64,000 nt of DNA from Flavobacterium agri. Its GTDB lineage: Bacteria > Bacteroidota > Bacteroidia > Flavobacteriales > Flavobacteriaceae. The notes beneath the pieces were generated by a model, which saw only the letters and a program-made list of their open reading frames with translations, was not told the DNA's origin and did no database searches. This document shows, one piece after another, positions 1-8,938 of the stretch (position 1 is the stretch's first letter; every line of letters begins with the position of its first letter). The position numbers and the translations under genes were made by a program. The stretch is from positions 800,337 through 864,336 of the forward strand of contig NZ_JACBJI010000001.1 in the NCBI RefSeq assembly GCF_013401995.1, given 5' to 3'.

Positions 1-75
1 TATCGAAACAATTCTTAAAATCAATTCATGATTCTTTAAAAATTTACACAACTTATATCCGAAAGGAAAAATCCG

Positions 76-83
76 TATTTTTG
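76..83 (+). promoter_or_regulatory. Putative -7 promoter element for the thr operon leader
   Basis: TATTTTTG matches the Bacteroidetes -7 consensus TAnnTTTG. It ends five bases before the ATG of the Thr-rich leader ORF at 88, so the transcript could begin at or beside that ATG and be leaderless. No clear -33 TTG is seen at the usual distance upstream, so this rests on the -7 element and its position. Confidence 0.45.
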
Positions 84-87
84 ACAC

Positions 88-174
88 ATGCCGACAAAAT
101 TCACATACACTTCTTCGATCACGGCCTCATGGGTTGCGACTACAGTTGGCACAACCACAACCCTTCGGGGTTAA
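88..174 (+). CDS. thrL: Putative thr operon leader peptide (28 aa, Thr-rich)
   Basis: A 28-codon ORF starts with ATG and ends with TAA 72 bases before thrA. Ten of its 28 residues are Thr, including four consecutive Thr codons (151-162) and a Thr-Thr pair at 139-144; Trp, Ile and Val also occur. This is the composition expected of a ribosome-stalling attenuator peptide, as in the enterobacterial thrL leader, though the sequence is not similar to it. The last codons lie inside a hairpin with a UUCG loop. The role is inferred from composition, position and overlapping RNA pairings; the ORF is too short for homology to be informative. Confidence 0.6.
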   Translation: MPTKFTYTSSITASWVATTVGTTTTLRG

Positions 175-216
175 TCTTTGCACATATCAGCCCTTTTAGG
201 CTCCTTTTTTAAGGAG
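131..216 (+). promoter_or_regulatory. Putative thr attenuator with alternative hairpins
   Basis: Two pairings compete for one segment. GGGTTG (131-136) is the exact complement of CAACCC (158-163), while AACCC (159-163) also pairs with GGGTT (168-172) across a TTCG tetraloop. Downstream are AGCC/GGCT (189-192 with 199-202) followed by CC and six T, then CTCCTT/AAGGAG (201-206 with 211-216). The six-T run could act as the terminator tail of the first of these. Stalling at the Thr codons (151-162) would block the left pairing and change the rest. The complementarity is visible in the sequence; the switching mechanism is inferred. Confidence 0.5.
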
Positions 217-246
217 TGACTATCCTTTTCCCTTAACATTTTCATC

Positions 247-2694
247 ATGAACGTATTGAAATTCGGCGGGACTTCGGTCGCCAACGCCAACAACATAACA
301 CAGGTATGCCAAATCGTGGCCGATAAAAGCAAAGAAGACAAACTGGCCGTGGTCATTTCGGCTTTCAGCGGCGTTACCGACCTGTTGCTTTCCGCTTCGT
401 TAAAAGCCGCGGCAAAAGACGAATCCTATCGCGAATTGCTTTCCGAAATCGAGAAAAAACACTTCGACGCCATTAAAGAATTACTGCCGATCCAACAACA
501 AAGCGCGCTTTTGAGCCATGTAAAACGCATCGTCAACCATCTTGAAACCTTGCTTGACGGTTGTTTCCTTTTGGGCGAGCGCTCGGCGCGGACTTCGGAT
601 ACCATAATCGGTTTCGGGGAATTGCTTTCTTCGTGCATCGTGGCCGAAACCTTAAAGCAATCGGTTGCGAAAAGTACTTACAAAGACAGTCGCGAACTTA
701 TCCGCACCGACGACAATTTCGGAAAGGCCAATGTGGATTTTGCAAAGACAAATGTGTTGATCAAGGAATATTTCGCTTCGACCGATGCACACGTAATCGT
801 GCTTCCCGGATTCATCGGTTCGTCCGAAAACGGCGACAATACCACGCTCGGACGCGGCGGATCTGATTATACGGCCGCCATTCTCGCCTCTGGCCTCAAC
901 GCCGATAAACTCGAAATCTGGACCGACGTGAACGGCATGTTTACCGCAAATCCGAAAATCGTGAGGCAAGCACAACCGATCGCGTCCATTTCGTACCAGG
1001 AAGCTATGGAATTGTCGCATTTCGGGGCCAAAGTGCTGTATCCGCCGACGATCCAGCCCGCACTTGACAAGAACATCCCAATTTTTATCAAGAACACGTT
1101 CGAACCCAATGTATATGGCACATTGATTTCGGCGAATCCGGAGAAATCTCAAAATCCCATAAAAGGCATCAGTCATATCGAAGGAATTTCCCTTGTCACG
1201 CTTGAAGGTTCGGGCATGATCGGTGTCGCGGGCTCGTCGAAACGTCTGTTCGAAGTTTTATCGGATAAAGGCATCAACGTCATCTTCATCACCCAGGCGT
1301 CTTCGGAACATTCGATTTGCATCGGGATTCTCGACAGCGACTCGGAAAAGGCACAAAAAGCGATCGACAACGCATTCGAAACCGAGATCTCACGTCACCG
1401 AATTGAGCCGTGTATCGTTGAGAAAGGATTGTGCATCGTAGCACTAGTGGGCGAAAACATGAAAAACCATCAAGGTTTGAGCGGAAAAATGTTCAGCACT
1501 TTGGGAAAGAACAACGTCAACATCAGGGCTATCGCACAAGGCGCTTCGGAAAGAAACATCTCGGTAGTCATTAACGAACGCGACGTTAAAAAAGCGCTCA
1601 ACACGTTGCACGAACGCTTTTTTGAGGACAATACCAAACAGATCAACCTCTTCGTGATGGGCGTGGGTAATGTAGGCGAGAAATTCCTGGACCAGATCCA
1701 TCAACAGAAAAAATTCCTCAGGGACAACCTCAAAATCAACCTGCGCGTGATCGCTTTGTCGAATTCGAAAAAAATGATATTCGACGAAGAAGGTCTCTCG
1801 CTCAAGGACTGGAAACAGCAACTCGAAAGCGGTGAAAATGCCGACATCGGCCGCTTTGTACAAAACGTGAAAACGCTCAACCTGCGCAACAGCATTTTCG
1901 TTGACATTACCACGAATCAGCATGTTTCCGACAGTTATCATCAATATCTCGAGGACAGCATTGCGGTGGTAACCTGTAATAAGATCGCGTGTTCATCGGT
2001 TTATGAAAATTATGTCGACCTCAAGAATACGAGCCGGAAATACGGCGCGCCTTTCCTTTTCGAGACCAATGTCGGAGCCGGATTGCCGATAATCGATACA
2101 CTCAAGAACATGGTCGCTTCCGGGGATAAAGTCAACAAGATACAGGCGGTGTTGTCGGGAAGCCTCAACTTTATTTTCAATAATTTCGATGGAAATTCAA
2201 GTTTTCACGACGTCGTAAAAGAAGCAGGTATTCAAGGTTTTACGGAACCCGACCCGAAAATTGATTTAAGTGGCGTCGATGTGGCGCGCAAAATCCTGAT
2301 CCTGATCCGCGAAAGCGGTTACGAGATGGAAATGCACGATATCGAGAACAAATCGTTCCTTCCGAAAGAATGTCTCGATACCCAATCCGTGCCCGATTTT
2401 TTCGTGTCGCTCCTCACCCATGCCAAACATTTTGACGACCTTTATGACCAAGCGAAATCGCAGGATTGCCGACTCAAATACGTCGCACAGTTCGAAAACG
2501 GGAAAGCGGCGGTAGGATTGCAATTCATCCCGAAAGACCATCCGTTCTATAACCTCGAAGGAAAGGACAACATCGTTTTGTTTTTCACGGACCGCTATTC
2601 GGACCAACCGCTTCTGATTCGTGGCGCAGGTGCTGGTGCGGCGGTTACGGCGAGTGGGATTTTTGCAGACGTGATACGTGCCAGCAATAATTAA
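247..2694 (+). CDS. thrA: Bifunctional aspartokinase I / homoserine dehydrogenase I
   Basis: Catalyses the first and third steps of threonine/methionine synthesis: phosphorylation of aspartate and NAD(P)H-dependent reduction of aspartate semialdehyde. The N-terminal kinase domain opens with KFGGTSV (residues 5-11). Paired ACT regulatory domains occupy roughly residues 315-460. The dehydrogenase Rossmann motif GVGNVG lies near residue 470, and the homoserine dehydrogenase signature follows in the C-terminal half (GAGLPIIDTL, LSGSLNFIFN). At 815 aa the length equals the enterobacterial ThrA fusion. First gene of thrABC, 72 bases after a Thr-rich leader ORF, so attenuation by threonine is likely; the ACT domains suggest allosteric control as well. 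Confidence 0.97.
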   Translation: MNVLKFGGTSVANANNITQVCQIVADKSKEDKLAVVISAFSGVTDLLLSASLKAAAKDESYRELLSEIEKKHFDAIKELLPIQQQSALLSHVKRIVNHLETLLDGCFLLGERSARTSDTIIGFGELLSSCIVAETLKQSVAKSTYKDSRELIRTDDNFGKANVDFAKTNVLIKEYFASTDAHVIVLPGFIGSSENGDNTTLGRGGSDYTAAILASGLNADKLEIWTDVNGMFTANPKIVRQAQPIASISYQEAMELSHFGAKVLYPPTIQPALDKNIPIFIKNTFEPNVYGTLISANPEKSQNPIKGISHIEGISLVTLEGSGMIGVAGSSKRLFEVLSDKGINVIFITQASSEHSICIGILDSDSEKAQKAIDNAFETEISRHRIEPCIVEKGLCIVALVGENMKNHQGLSGKMFSTLGKNNVNIRAIAQGASERNISVVINERDVKKALNTLHERFFEDNTKQINLFVMGVGNVGEKFLDQIHQQKKFLRDNLKINLRVIALSNSKKMIFDEEGLSLKDWKQQLESGENADIGRFVQNVKTLNLRNSIFVDITTNQHVSDSYHQYLEDSIAVVTCNKIACSSVYENYVDLKNTSRKYGAPFLFETNVGAGLPIIDTLKNMVASGDKVNKIQAVLSGSLNFIFNNFDGNSSFHDVVKEAGIQGFTEPDPKIDLSGVDVARKILILIRESGYEMEMHDIENKSFLPKECLDTQSVPDFFVSLLTHAKHFDDLYDQAKSQDCRLKYVAQFENGKAAVGLQFIPKDHPFYNLEGKDNIVLFFTDRYSDQPLLIRGAGAGAAVTASGIFADVIRASNN

Positions 2695-2695
2695 A

Positions 2696-2786
2696 GGAAC
2701 GCTGAAAACGCTGATTTCCGCAGATTGACACAGACAAAACCAAACAAAATCAACAGAAATCAGGTTATCTGCGCTATCTGTGTTCC
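2696..2786. repeat. Dispersed imperfect palindrome, family B (copy 1)
   Basis: The thrA-thrB gap is almost wholly an imperfect inverted repeat. The left arm begins GGAACGCTGAAAACGCTGAT and the right arm ends in CTGCGCTATCTGTGTTCC; both carry GGAAC ends and CTG/GCAGAT words. A related sequence lies at 8697-8884. It begins one base after the thrA stop codon. No coding potential; origin and function are unknown. Confidence 0.55.
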
Positions 2787-2800
2787 AAAAAACCAAAACT

Positions 2801-3730
2801 ATGGATTACATCAAAATATTCTCCCCCGCTACAATCGCGAACCTTTCGTGCGGTTTCGACGTACTCGGACTTTGCCTTGATAATGTCGGAGATGAAATGA
2901 CGGTTAGGAAAATCGACGAAAAAACCATCCGGATCACCAAAATCGAAGGTGCCGATTTGCCATTGGAAACCGAAAAAAACGTTTCGGGCGTCGCAGCTTT
3001 GGCCCTACTTCATGAATGGGATACCGACTACGGGTTCGAAATCGAGATCACCAAAAACATAAAAGCCGGAAGCGGGATAGGAAGTTCGGCAGCCAGCGCG
3101 GCAGGCTCGGTTTTCGCGATCAACGAATTGCTCGGCAGGCCGTATGAAAACAAAGACCTCGTAAGATTTGCGATGCAAGGCGAAAAACTGGCATCGGGAA
3201 GCGCACATGCAGACAATGTCGCGCCTGCTTTGCTAGGCGGGATCACGCTCGTGAGAAGCTACGATCCGCTGGACATCATCAAAATCGAAGCGCCCGAGGA
3301 ATTATTCGCGACTGTGATCCATCCACAAATCGAGTTAAGGACGGCCGACGCCCGATCGGTATTGAAACAACACATCACGTTGCAAAACGCCATTACCCAA
3401 TGGGGAAACGTGGGCGGTTTCGTTGCCGGATTATACACGAGAGATTACGGCCTTATCGGACGCTCGCTCCAGGATAAGATCGTCGAACCCATACGCGGCC
3501 TTTTGATTCCCGGTTTCGACCGATTGAAAATCGCGTGCCAGACGCAAGGCGCTTTGGGTTCCGGAATTTCGGGAAGCGGACCTTCTGTATTTGCACTCAG
3601 TCGCGGTTTTGAAACGGCTCAAAACGCAGCATCGGCCATGAGCCAGGTATACGACGACATGAAATTGCCATACGAGATCCATATATCGGGAATCAATCCG
3701 GAAGGCATTAAAATCCTTGATAAAAAATAG
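2801..3730 (+). CDS. thrB: Homoserine kinase
   Basis: A GHMP-family kinase that phosphorylates homoserine to O-phosphohomoserine, the substrate of ThrC. The N-terminus MDYIKIFSPATIANLSCGFD is characteristic, and the GHMP ATP-binding loop is the Gly/Ser-rich KAGSGIGSSAAS near residues 86-97. The start at 2801 is preferred over an in-frame ATG at 2780 because the family begins there and the upstream codons lie in the repeat. At 309 aa the length is normal. The gene ends one base before thrC, so the two are probably translated together. Confidence 0.96.
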   Translation: MDYIKIFSPATIANLSCGFDVLGLCLDNVGDEMTVRKIDEKTIRITKIEGADLPLETEKNVSGVAALALLHEWDTDYGFEIEITKNIKAGSGIGSSAASAAGSVFAINELLGRPYENKDLVRFAMQGEKLASGSAHADNVAPALLGGITLVRSYDPLDIIKIEAPEELFATVIHPQIELRTADARSVLKQHITLQNAITQWGNVGGFVAGLYTRDYGLIGRSLQDKIVEPIRGLLIPGFDRLKIACQTQGALGSGISGSGPSVFALSRGFETAQNAASAMSQVYDDMKLPYEIHISGINPEGIKILDKK

Positions 3731-3731
3731 C

Positions 3732-5030
3732 ATGCGATACTTCAGTTTACACCACTATTCTCCTAAAATCGGTTTTCGCGAAGCCGTCATTCAAGGTTTG
3801 GCGCCCGATAAAGGTTTGTATTTTCCTGAAATCATTGCGCCTTTGGATTCCGACTTCTTCGATTCGATCGAAACCTTATCGGACTACCAAATCGCGTTTG
3901 AGGCGATCCGTCAATTCGTTGGAGACGAAATTCCCGAACACGAACTCAAAAATATCATAAATGAAACGCTTTCGTTCGATTTTCCGATCATCGAAATCGA
4001 AAAGGACGTGTATTCGCTCGAGCTTTTCCATGGGCCGACAATGGCTTTCAAGGACGTCGGGGCGAGGTTCATGGCGCGCTGCCTCGGCTATTTCAACAGA
4101 GAGCGCACACACGCAAGGAACACCGTGCTCGTCGCGACTTCGGGCGATACGGGTGGCGCCGTCGCAAGCGGATTTCTTGGCGTTCCAGGCGTGGATGTCG
4201 TGATTTTGTATCCGAACGGAAAAGTCAGCGACATACAGGAACGCCAACTTACGACGCTGGGCCAAAACATTACGGCTTTGCGCGTGGACGGTGTTTTCGA
4301 CGACTGTCAGGATATGGTTAAACAAGCCTTCCTCGATAAAGATCTGCAACATTTGAACCTGACATCGGCCAATTCGATCAACATCGCACGTTGGTTACCG
4401 CAAATGTTCTATTTCTTCTTCGCCTACAAACAACTCAAGAAAAGCAGGAAACCGATGGTGGTTTCGTGCCCGAGCGGCAATTTCGGCAACATTTGCGCAG
4501 GCATTCTCGCTAAAAAGTTGGGATTACCGATTTCGCGTTTTGTAGCCGCGACGAACGCCAACGACACCGTACCGAGATTCCTTGAGAATTGGAAATACGA
4601 ACCGAAAGCGTCGGTACAGACATTGTCGAATGCGATGGATGTGGGAAATCCGAGCAATTTTATCCGGATACGCGAATTGTATGGAGACGACAAGGCGACA
4701 TTCGAAAAGGAATTCTCGTCTTATGCGTTTTCGGATGCAGAAACCCGCCAAGCCATGAAAAGTGTTTATGGAAATTCGGGTTATGTATTGGAACCGCACG
4801 GCGCAGTCGCTTATCTGGGATTGAAAAAAGAACTTGAAAAACACCCCGAGTCTATAGGTGTTTTGCTTGAAACCGCCCATCCTGTAAAATTCATCGACGT
4901 CGTGGAAGATGTCTTGGATTTTACACCGCAAATTCCCGATCAAATCTCATCGATTATAGATAAACAGAAAGTGTTTTCAAACATTTCGTCTTATGAAGAA
5001 TTGAAAACGCTACTATTAAATAAAAAATGA
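3732..5030 (+). CDS. thrC: Threonine synthase
   Basis: A PLP enzyme converting O-phosphohomoserine to threonine. HGPTMAFKDVGARF contains the predicted Schiff-base lysine, about K107, and TSGDTGGAVASG binds the cofactor phosphate. The start at 3732 gives MRYFSLHHYSP, the usual N-terminus, with one base after the thrB stop; an in-frame start at 3717 would overlap thrB. At 432 aa the length is normal for this clade. The last codons overlap the next gene by four bases (ATGA). Confidence 0.96.
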   Translation: MRYFSLHHYSPKIGFREAVIQGLAPDKGLYFPEIIAPLDSDFFDSIETLSDYQIAFEAIRQFVGDEIPEHELKNIINETLSFDFPIIEIEKDVYSLELFHGPTMAFKDVGARFMARCLGYFNRERTHARNTVLVATSGDTGGAVASGFLGVPGVDVVILYPNGKVSDIQERQLTTLGQNITALRVDGVFDDCQDMVKQAFLDKDLQHLNLTSANSINIARWLPQMFYFFFAYKQLKKSRKPMVVSCPSGNFGNICAGILAKKLGLPISRFVAATNANDTVPRFLENWKYEPKASVQTLSNAMDVGNPSNFIRIRELYGDDKATFEKEFSSYAFSDAETRQAMKSVYGNSGYVLEPHGAVAYLGLKKELEKHPESIGVLLETAHPVKFIDVVEDVLDFTPQIPDQISSIIDKQKVFSNISSYEELKTLLLNKK

Positions 5031-5641
5031 AGAAAAGCGCACTTGAAATATTCAATGACAATGCATTGAAGTATCAGCATAAATTTATGTATCTGGATTT
5101 ATACGACGATTCGTACGATGCTTTTTTGAGTAACCTGAAACCAAATGCGCATGTGCTCGAAGTCGGTTGCGGGCCGGGAAACATCACGCGTTATCTTCTC
5201 GAAAAACGTCCCGACCTTAATCTTCTCGCCACCGATTTTGCACCCAACATGATCGAACTGGCGCAAGCCAATAATCCAAAAGCAACCTGCAGATTATTGG
5301 ACGCACGTCGAATACTTGACTTGAATGACCGTTACGACGCAATCGTATGTGGATTTGTCGCGCCGTATTTTTCGAGTGAAGAACTTGAAACATTCATCCA
5401 AAACGTTTCGAAGATTTCCAATAACGACGGATCGCTTTATTTGTCGGTGATCGAAGGCGAATATTCCCAGTCAGGCTGGCAGCATTCGAGCGACGGGAAA
5501 AGCAGCACGATGGTATATTTATATTCTGAAGCCGATTTGGAAAAAATGCTTTCCCGAAACGGTTTCGAAACCAAACACGTCTTCCGAAAAGCCTACGCCG
5601 AATCGACCCATCTTATTTTCGTGGCGGCGATTTCGCGATAG
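5027..5641 (+). CDS. Class I SAM-dependent methyltransferase
   Basis: A 204-aa protein with SAM-binding motif I, VLEVGCGPGNITRYLL, near residues 43-58, followed by the acidic ATDFAPNMIELA segment typical of the Methyltransf_25/11 superfamily. The substrate cannot be told from sequence. It starts on an ATGA overlap with thrC and so belongs to the thr transcription unit, but no link to threonine metabolism is evident. The 3' end overlaps the convergent nnrD by 29 bases. Confidence 0.85.
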   Translation: MKKSALEIFNDNALKYQHKFMYLDLYDDSYDAFLSNLKPNAHVLEVGCGPGNITRYLLEKRPDLNLLATDFAPNMIELAQANNPKATCRLLDARRILDLNDRYDAIVCGFVAPYFSSEELETFIQNVSKISNNDGSLYLSVIEGEYSQSGWQHSSDGKSSTMVYLYSEADLEKMLSRNGFETKHVFRKAYAESTHLIFVAAISR

Positions 5642-6473
5642 ACAGGAACGCTTTTCCTAAATACCGTATCACATCGGAAGCCACGAAATATTCCGTTCCT
5701 GTTTCGGGCAATGCCAGATCGGCGGTCAAACCATGCAGGTATACGCCTAATTTCGCGGCATCCAGAGCTTCATATCCTTGAGCCAGCAAGGCCGTGATTA
5801 TGCCGGTGAGCACATCTCCGGTTCCTCCCGTCGCCAAAGCGGCGTTTCCGGTCGTATTTTGAAAAAGCGAATTGCCATCGGTGATGAACGTAGGTGCGCC
5901 TTTCAAAACCAAAATGAGCTTATGCTGCCTGGCGAATCGGATCGCGTTTTCCTTACTGTCTTCTTCCGATGCAAATTCACCGATAAGCCGCGACAATTCT
6001 TTGGGATGAGGCGTCAAGATTGTATTTTTGGGCAAAAGTGAAATCCAGTCCTTTTTTTGGGAAAGGATGTTGAGACCGTCGGCATCGACGACCAAAGGTT
6101 TTCGTACACGTCTCAAAAATTCATGGAAAGCATGCTGCACACCTTGCTCCTGCCCGATTCCCGGTCCGATTCCGATAGCATTTGGCTCGATCTCGTATTG
6201 GATGTTGGACAGATGTTTGTGTCCCATATCGGTAATGACCATTGCTTCGGGAACCACGGTCTGCAAGATTTGATAGCCACATTCGGGGATGAAGGCCGTA
6301 ACCAGTCCGGCACCCGAATGCAAAGCCGCTTTTACAGACAATGTGATCGACCCCATTTTACCATAACTTCCACCGATAAGCAACGCGTGACCCTGCGTGC
6401 CTTTATGTGTTTTCGGATTGGCAGGTCTGTAGATTTTTTGGATGTGGGATTTCGTCAGTCGCGTCGTCTTCAT
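5613..6473 (-). CDS. nnrD: ADP-dependent NAD(P)H-hydrate dehydratase
   Basis: Repairs damaged NAD(P)H hydrates, using ADP or ATP. The ribokinase-like fold is shown by the N-terminal GGSYGKMGS, VVDADGLNIL, LTPHPKELSRL and ATGGTGDVLTGI (about residue 215-226). At 286 aa it corresponds only to the C-terminal domain of the common fused Nnr protein; the epimerase (NnrE/YjeF_N) half is absent here and would have to be encoded elsewhere. It is convergent with the methyltransferase and overlaps its last 29 bases. Confidence 0.92.
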   Translation of the reverse strand: MKTTRLTKSHIQKIYRPANPKTHKGTQGHALLIGGSYGKMGSITLSVKAALHSGAGLVTAFIPECGYQILQTVVPEAMVITDMGHKHLSNIQYEIEPNAIGIGPGIGQEQGVQHAFHEFLRRVRKPLVVDADGLNILSQKKDWISLLPKNTILTPHPKELSRLIGEFASEEDSKENAIRFARQHKLILVLKGAPTFITDGNSLFQNTTGNAALATGGTGDVLTGIITALLAQGYEALDAAKLGVYLHGLTADLALPETGTEYFVASDVIRYLGKAFLSIAKSPPRK

Positions 6474-6634
6474 GTTTAAAGTTAGGGATTATTTGCCATT
6501 TTAAGGCGAATCACGACCTAGTTACGGCGGACGATGTCGACAGCATCAAAAATTCGTCAATCCGCTAATTATCGCGTTCGGCAATTCCTCATTTTTGACT
6601 ATTTTAGCGCCGCTAAACCTAAACACTACGAATA

Positions 6635-7717
6635 ATGAAAAATACGGCGCTGACGCACATTCACGAACAACTTGGGGCGAAAATCCTTCCTTTTGCGGGT
6701 TACAACATGCCGATCACGTACGAAGGCGTGAATGCAGAACACGAAACCGTGCGTAAAGGCGTCGGTGTTTTCGACGTGTCGCACATGGGCGAATTCTTTT
6801 TGGAAGGTCCGAATGCTCTGGCTTTGATCCAAAAAGTGACCTCTAACGACGCTTCTGTGTTGACCGACGGACGCGCCCAATATTCATGCTTACCTAATAA
6901 CGACGGCGGTATCGTAGACGATTTGATCGTGTACAAGTTCAACGACGAGAAATATCTTTTGGTCGTGAACGCCTCGAACATCGACAAGGACTGGGATTGG
7001 ATTTCGAAACACAATGATTTGGGCGTGAAAATGACGAATGCTTCGGAAAATTATTCGCTGCTCGCCATCCAAGGCCCGAAAGCGGCGGAAGCCATGCAAT
7101 CCTTGACTTCGACGAATTTGTCCGAAATCAAATATTACCACTTCGAAGTCGGGAATTTTGCCGGATTCGACGATGTGATCATTTCGGCTACGGGCTACAC
7201 AGGTTCAGGCGGATTTGAAATCTATTGCAAAAACGAACAAGCCGAAGCGATCTGGAACAAGGTTTTCGAAGCCGGGAAAGCGTGGGATATCAAACCTATC
7301 GGATTGGCCGCCCGCGATACGCTGCGTCTTGAAATGGGATTCTGCCTTTACGGAAACGACATAGACGACACGACTTCGCCTCTTGAAGCCGGTTTGGGCT
7401 GGATCACGAAATTCACGAAGGATTTCACGAATTCCGAAAACCTTAAAAAACAGAAGGAAGCAGGCGTTTCGAGAAAACTCGTCGGATTTGAACTGATCGA
7501 GCGCGGCGTGCCGAGACAAGGTTATGAAATCGTAGACAAAGACGGAAACATAATCGGGAACGTGACTTCAGGAACACAAGCACCGTCATTGAACAAAGGA
7601 ATCGGCCTTGGTTACGTGACGACGGAATTCGCTGGTTTGGATTCTGAAATCTTTATCCGCATCCGTAAAAACGACGTGGCAGCGAAAGTTGTGAAACTGC
7701 CGTTTTACAAGGCTTGA
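6635..7717 (+). CDS. gcvT: Aminomethyltransferase (glycine cleavage T protein)
   Basis: The T protein transfers the aminomethyl carbon from lipoylated H protein to tetrahydrofolate, releasing ammonia. Support: [26 protein letters not shown] and the C-terminal [20 protein letters not shown], the conserved folate-site block. At 360 aa the length is standard. It stands alone here, with gcvP and gcvH not nearby, which is common in flavobacteria. The sequence TTGACTATTTTAGCG about 35 bases upstream is a plausible promoter. Confidence 0.96.
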   Translation: MKNTALTHIHEQLGAKILPFAGYNMPITYEGVNAEHETVRKGVGVFDVSHMGEFFLEGPNALALIQKVTSNDASVLTDGRAQYSCLPNNDGGIVDDLIVYKFNDEKYLLVVNASNIDKDWDWISKHNDLGVKMTNASENYSLLAIQGPKAAEAMQSLTSTNLSEIKYYHFEVGNFAGFDDVIISATGYTGSGGFEIYCKNEQAEAIWNKVFEAGKAWDIKPIGLAARDTLRLEMGFCLYGNDIDDTTSPLEAGLGWITKFTKDFTNSENLKKQKEAGVSRKLVGFELIERGVPRQGYEIVDKDGNIIGNVTSGTQAPSLNKGIGLGYVTTEFAGLDSEIFIRIRKNDVAAKVVKLPFYKA

Positions 7718-7724
7718 CTTTTTG

Positions 7725-7783
7725 GCCACTAATGACACGAATATTAAGAATACATATTTGTGGGAATTAGTGATATTCGTGGC
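7725..7783. repeat. Dispersed imperfect palindrome, family A (copy 1)
   Basis: The left arm GCCACTAATGACACGAATAT pairs imperfectly with the right arm ending ATATTCGTGGC, with an A/T-rich loop. It lies just downstream of gcvT. Near-identical arms occur at 32402-32460 and as a half copy at 30477-30503. It may act as a terminator for gcvT, although no long T-run follows. Confidence 0.6.
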
Positions 7784-7917
7784 TTTACAAATTTTGAAAA
7801 TCTGTTGAAAGCCTTATTTTTGCGCACAGAAATAAAAACCTTCGTGATTTTTAGTCTTGCGTCTAAAGAACAAGGAATAACGAACAACGATTAACGAACT
7901 TAGAAGTTTAAATAGAA

Positions 7918-8640
7918 ATGGGAAGAGCGTTTGAATTCCGCAAAGGAAGAAAAATGAAACGTTGGGCAGCGATGGCCAAAGCGTTCACAAGAATCGGCAA
8001 AGACATCGTCATGGCGGTGAAAGAAGGCGGACCGAATCCGGAAGCCAATGCCCGTTTGCGTGCCGTAATGCAGAACGCCAAATCGGCGAACATGCCGAAA
8101 GAAAACGTCGAGCGCGCCATCAAAAAAGCGACCGACAAAGACACGGCGAACTATAAAGAAGTTTTGTTCGAAGGTTATGCGCCTCACGGTATCGCGATCC
8201 TGATCGAAACCGCTACCGACAACAACAATAGAACCGTTGCCAACATCCGCAGCTATTTCAACAAATGCAACGGAACTTTGGGAACTCAAGGTTCGGTTGA
8301 ATTCATGTTCGATCACACTTGTAATTTCCGCATCGCAAAAGGAAATCTCGATCCCGAGGAATTGGAATTGGAATTGATCGATTTCGGAGCTGAAGAGGTT
8401 TTTGAAGACGAGGACGGAATTTTGATTTATGCGCCTTTCGGAAGCTTCGGTTCAATCCAGAAAGAACTTGAAAACCGTGGCATCGAAATCTTGTCGTCCG
8501 GATTCGAAAGAATCCCGCAGGTCACAAAACCTGGATTGACTCCTGAACAAGTAGCAGACGTCGAAAAATTGCTTGAGAAAATTGAGGAAGACGACGACGT
8601 GATGAACGTGTACCATACGATGGAAGAAAGCGCTGAGTAA
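7918..8640 (+). CDS. YebC/PmpR family protein (regulator or translation factor)
   Basis: A 240-aa YebC-family protein. It shows the family N-terminus (MGRAFEFRKGRK... WAAMAKAFTRIGKDI), the NPEANARLRAVMQNAKSANM block and the later TLGTQGSVEFMF segment. Members have been described as DNA-binding transcriptional regulators, and related proteins as factors relieving ribosome stalling. Which role applies here cannot be told. It is monocistronic, with its own terminator immediately downstream. Confidence 0.93.
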   Translation: MGRAFEFRKGRKMKRWAAMAKAFTRIGKDIVMAVKEGGPNPEANARLRAVMQNAKSANMPKENVERAIKKATDKDTANYKEVLFEGYAPHGIAILIETATDNNNRTVANIRSYFNKCNGTLGTQGSVEFMFDHTCNFRIAKGNLDPEELELELIDFGAEEVFEDEDGILIYAPFGSFGSIQKELENRGIEILSSGFERIPQVTKPGLTPEQVADVEKLLEKIEEDDDVMNVYHTMEESAE

Positions 8641-8666
8641 TTCAGTTCCATACAATAATTTAGAAA

Positions 8667-8694
8667 AGGGCTTCAGTTTTGAAGCTCTTTTTTT
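8667..8694 (+). terminator. Rho-independent terminator of yebC
   Basis: AGGGCTTCA (8667-8675) pairs over nine positions, with one G-U, with TGAAGCTCT (8680-8688), followed by a run of T to 8694. It lies 27 bases after the yebC stop. Confidence 0.85.
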
Positions 8695-8696
8695 GT

Positions 8697-8884
8697 AACT
8701 CAGATTTCCCCAGATTTTACAGATTTTACAAATTTCTTTTGAAACACGAATCGGAAAACGACTCGGTGCATACTGGTTTTCAGAAGAATTAAATGAAATT
8801 CTGAAATCCACAGTCAAAAAAACACTTCACCTTATCACTTAAAAATCAGAGAAAATCTGTGGAAATCTGCGTCATCAGCGTTTC
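8697..8884. repeat. Dispersed imperfect palindrome, family B (copy 2)
   Basis: The left arm starts AACTCAGATTTCCCCAGATT and the right arm ends AAATCTGCGTCATCAGCGTT; the arms are imperfect reverse complements built on the repeated word AGATTT/AAATCT. It fills most of the yebC to cysteine synthase gap and resembles the element at 2696-2786. No gene is seen in it. Confidence 0.5.
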
Positions 8885-8887
8885 TAA

Positions 8888-8912
8888 TAAAAAAAGCCCC
8901 GGAATCCGAGGC
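8888..8912 (-). terminator. Rho-independent terminator of the cysteine synthase gene
   Basis: On the minus strand GCCTCGG, a three-base loop and CCGGGGC are followed by seven T. The hairpin occupies 8896-8912 and the T-run 8888-8895. Confidence 0.85.
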
Positions 8913-8938
8913 TGTATTTTGGATAAGACGATTCATTC

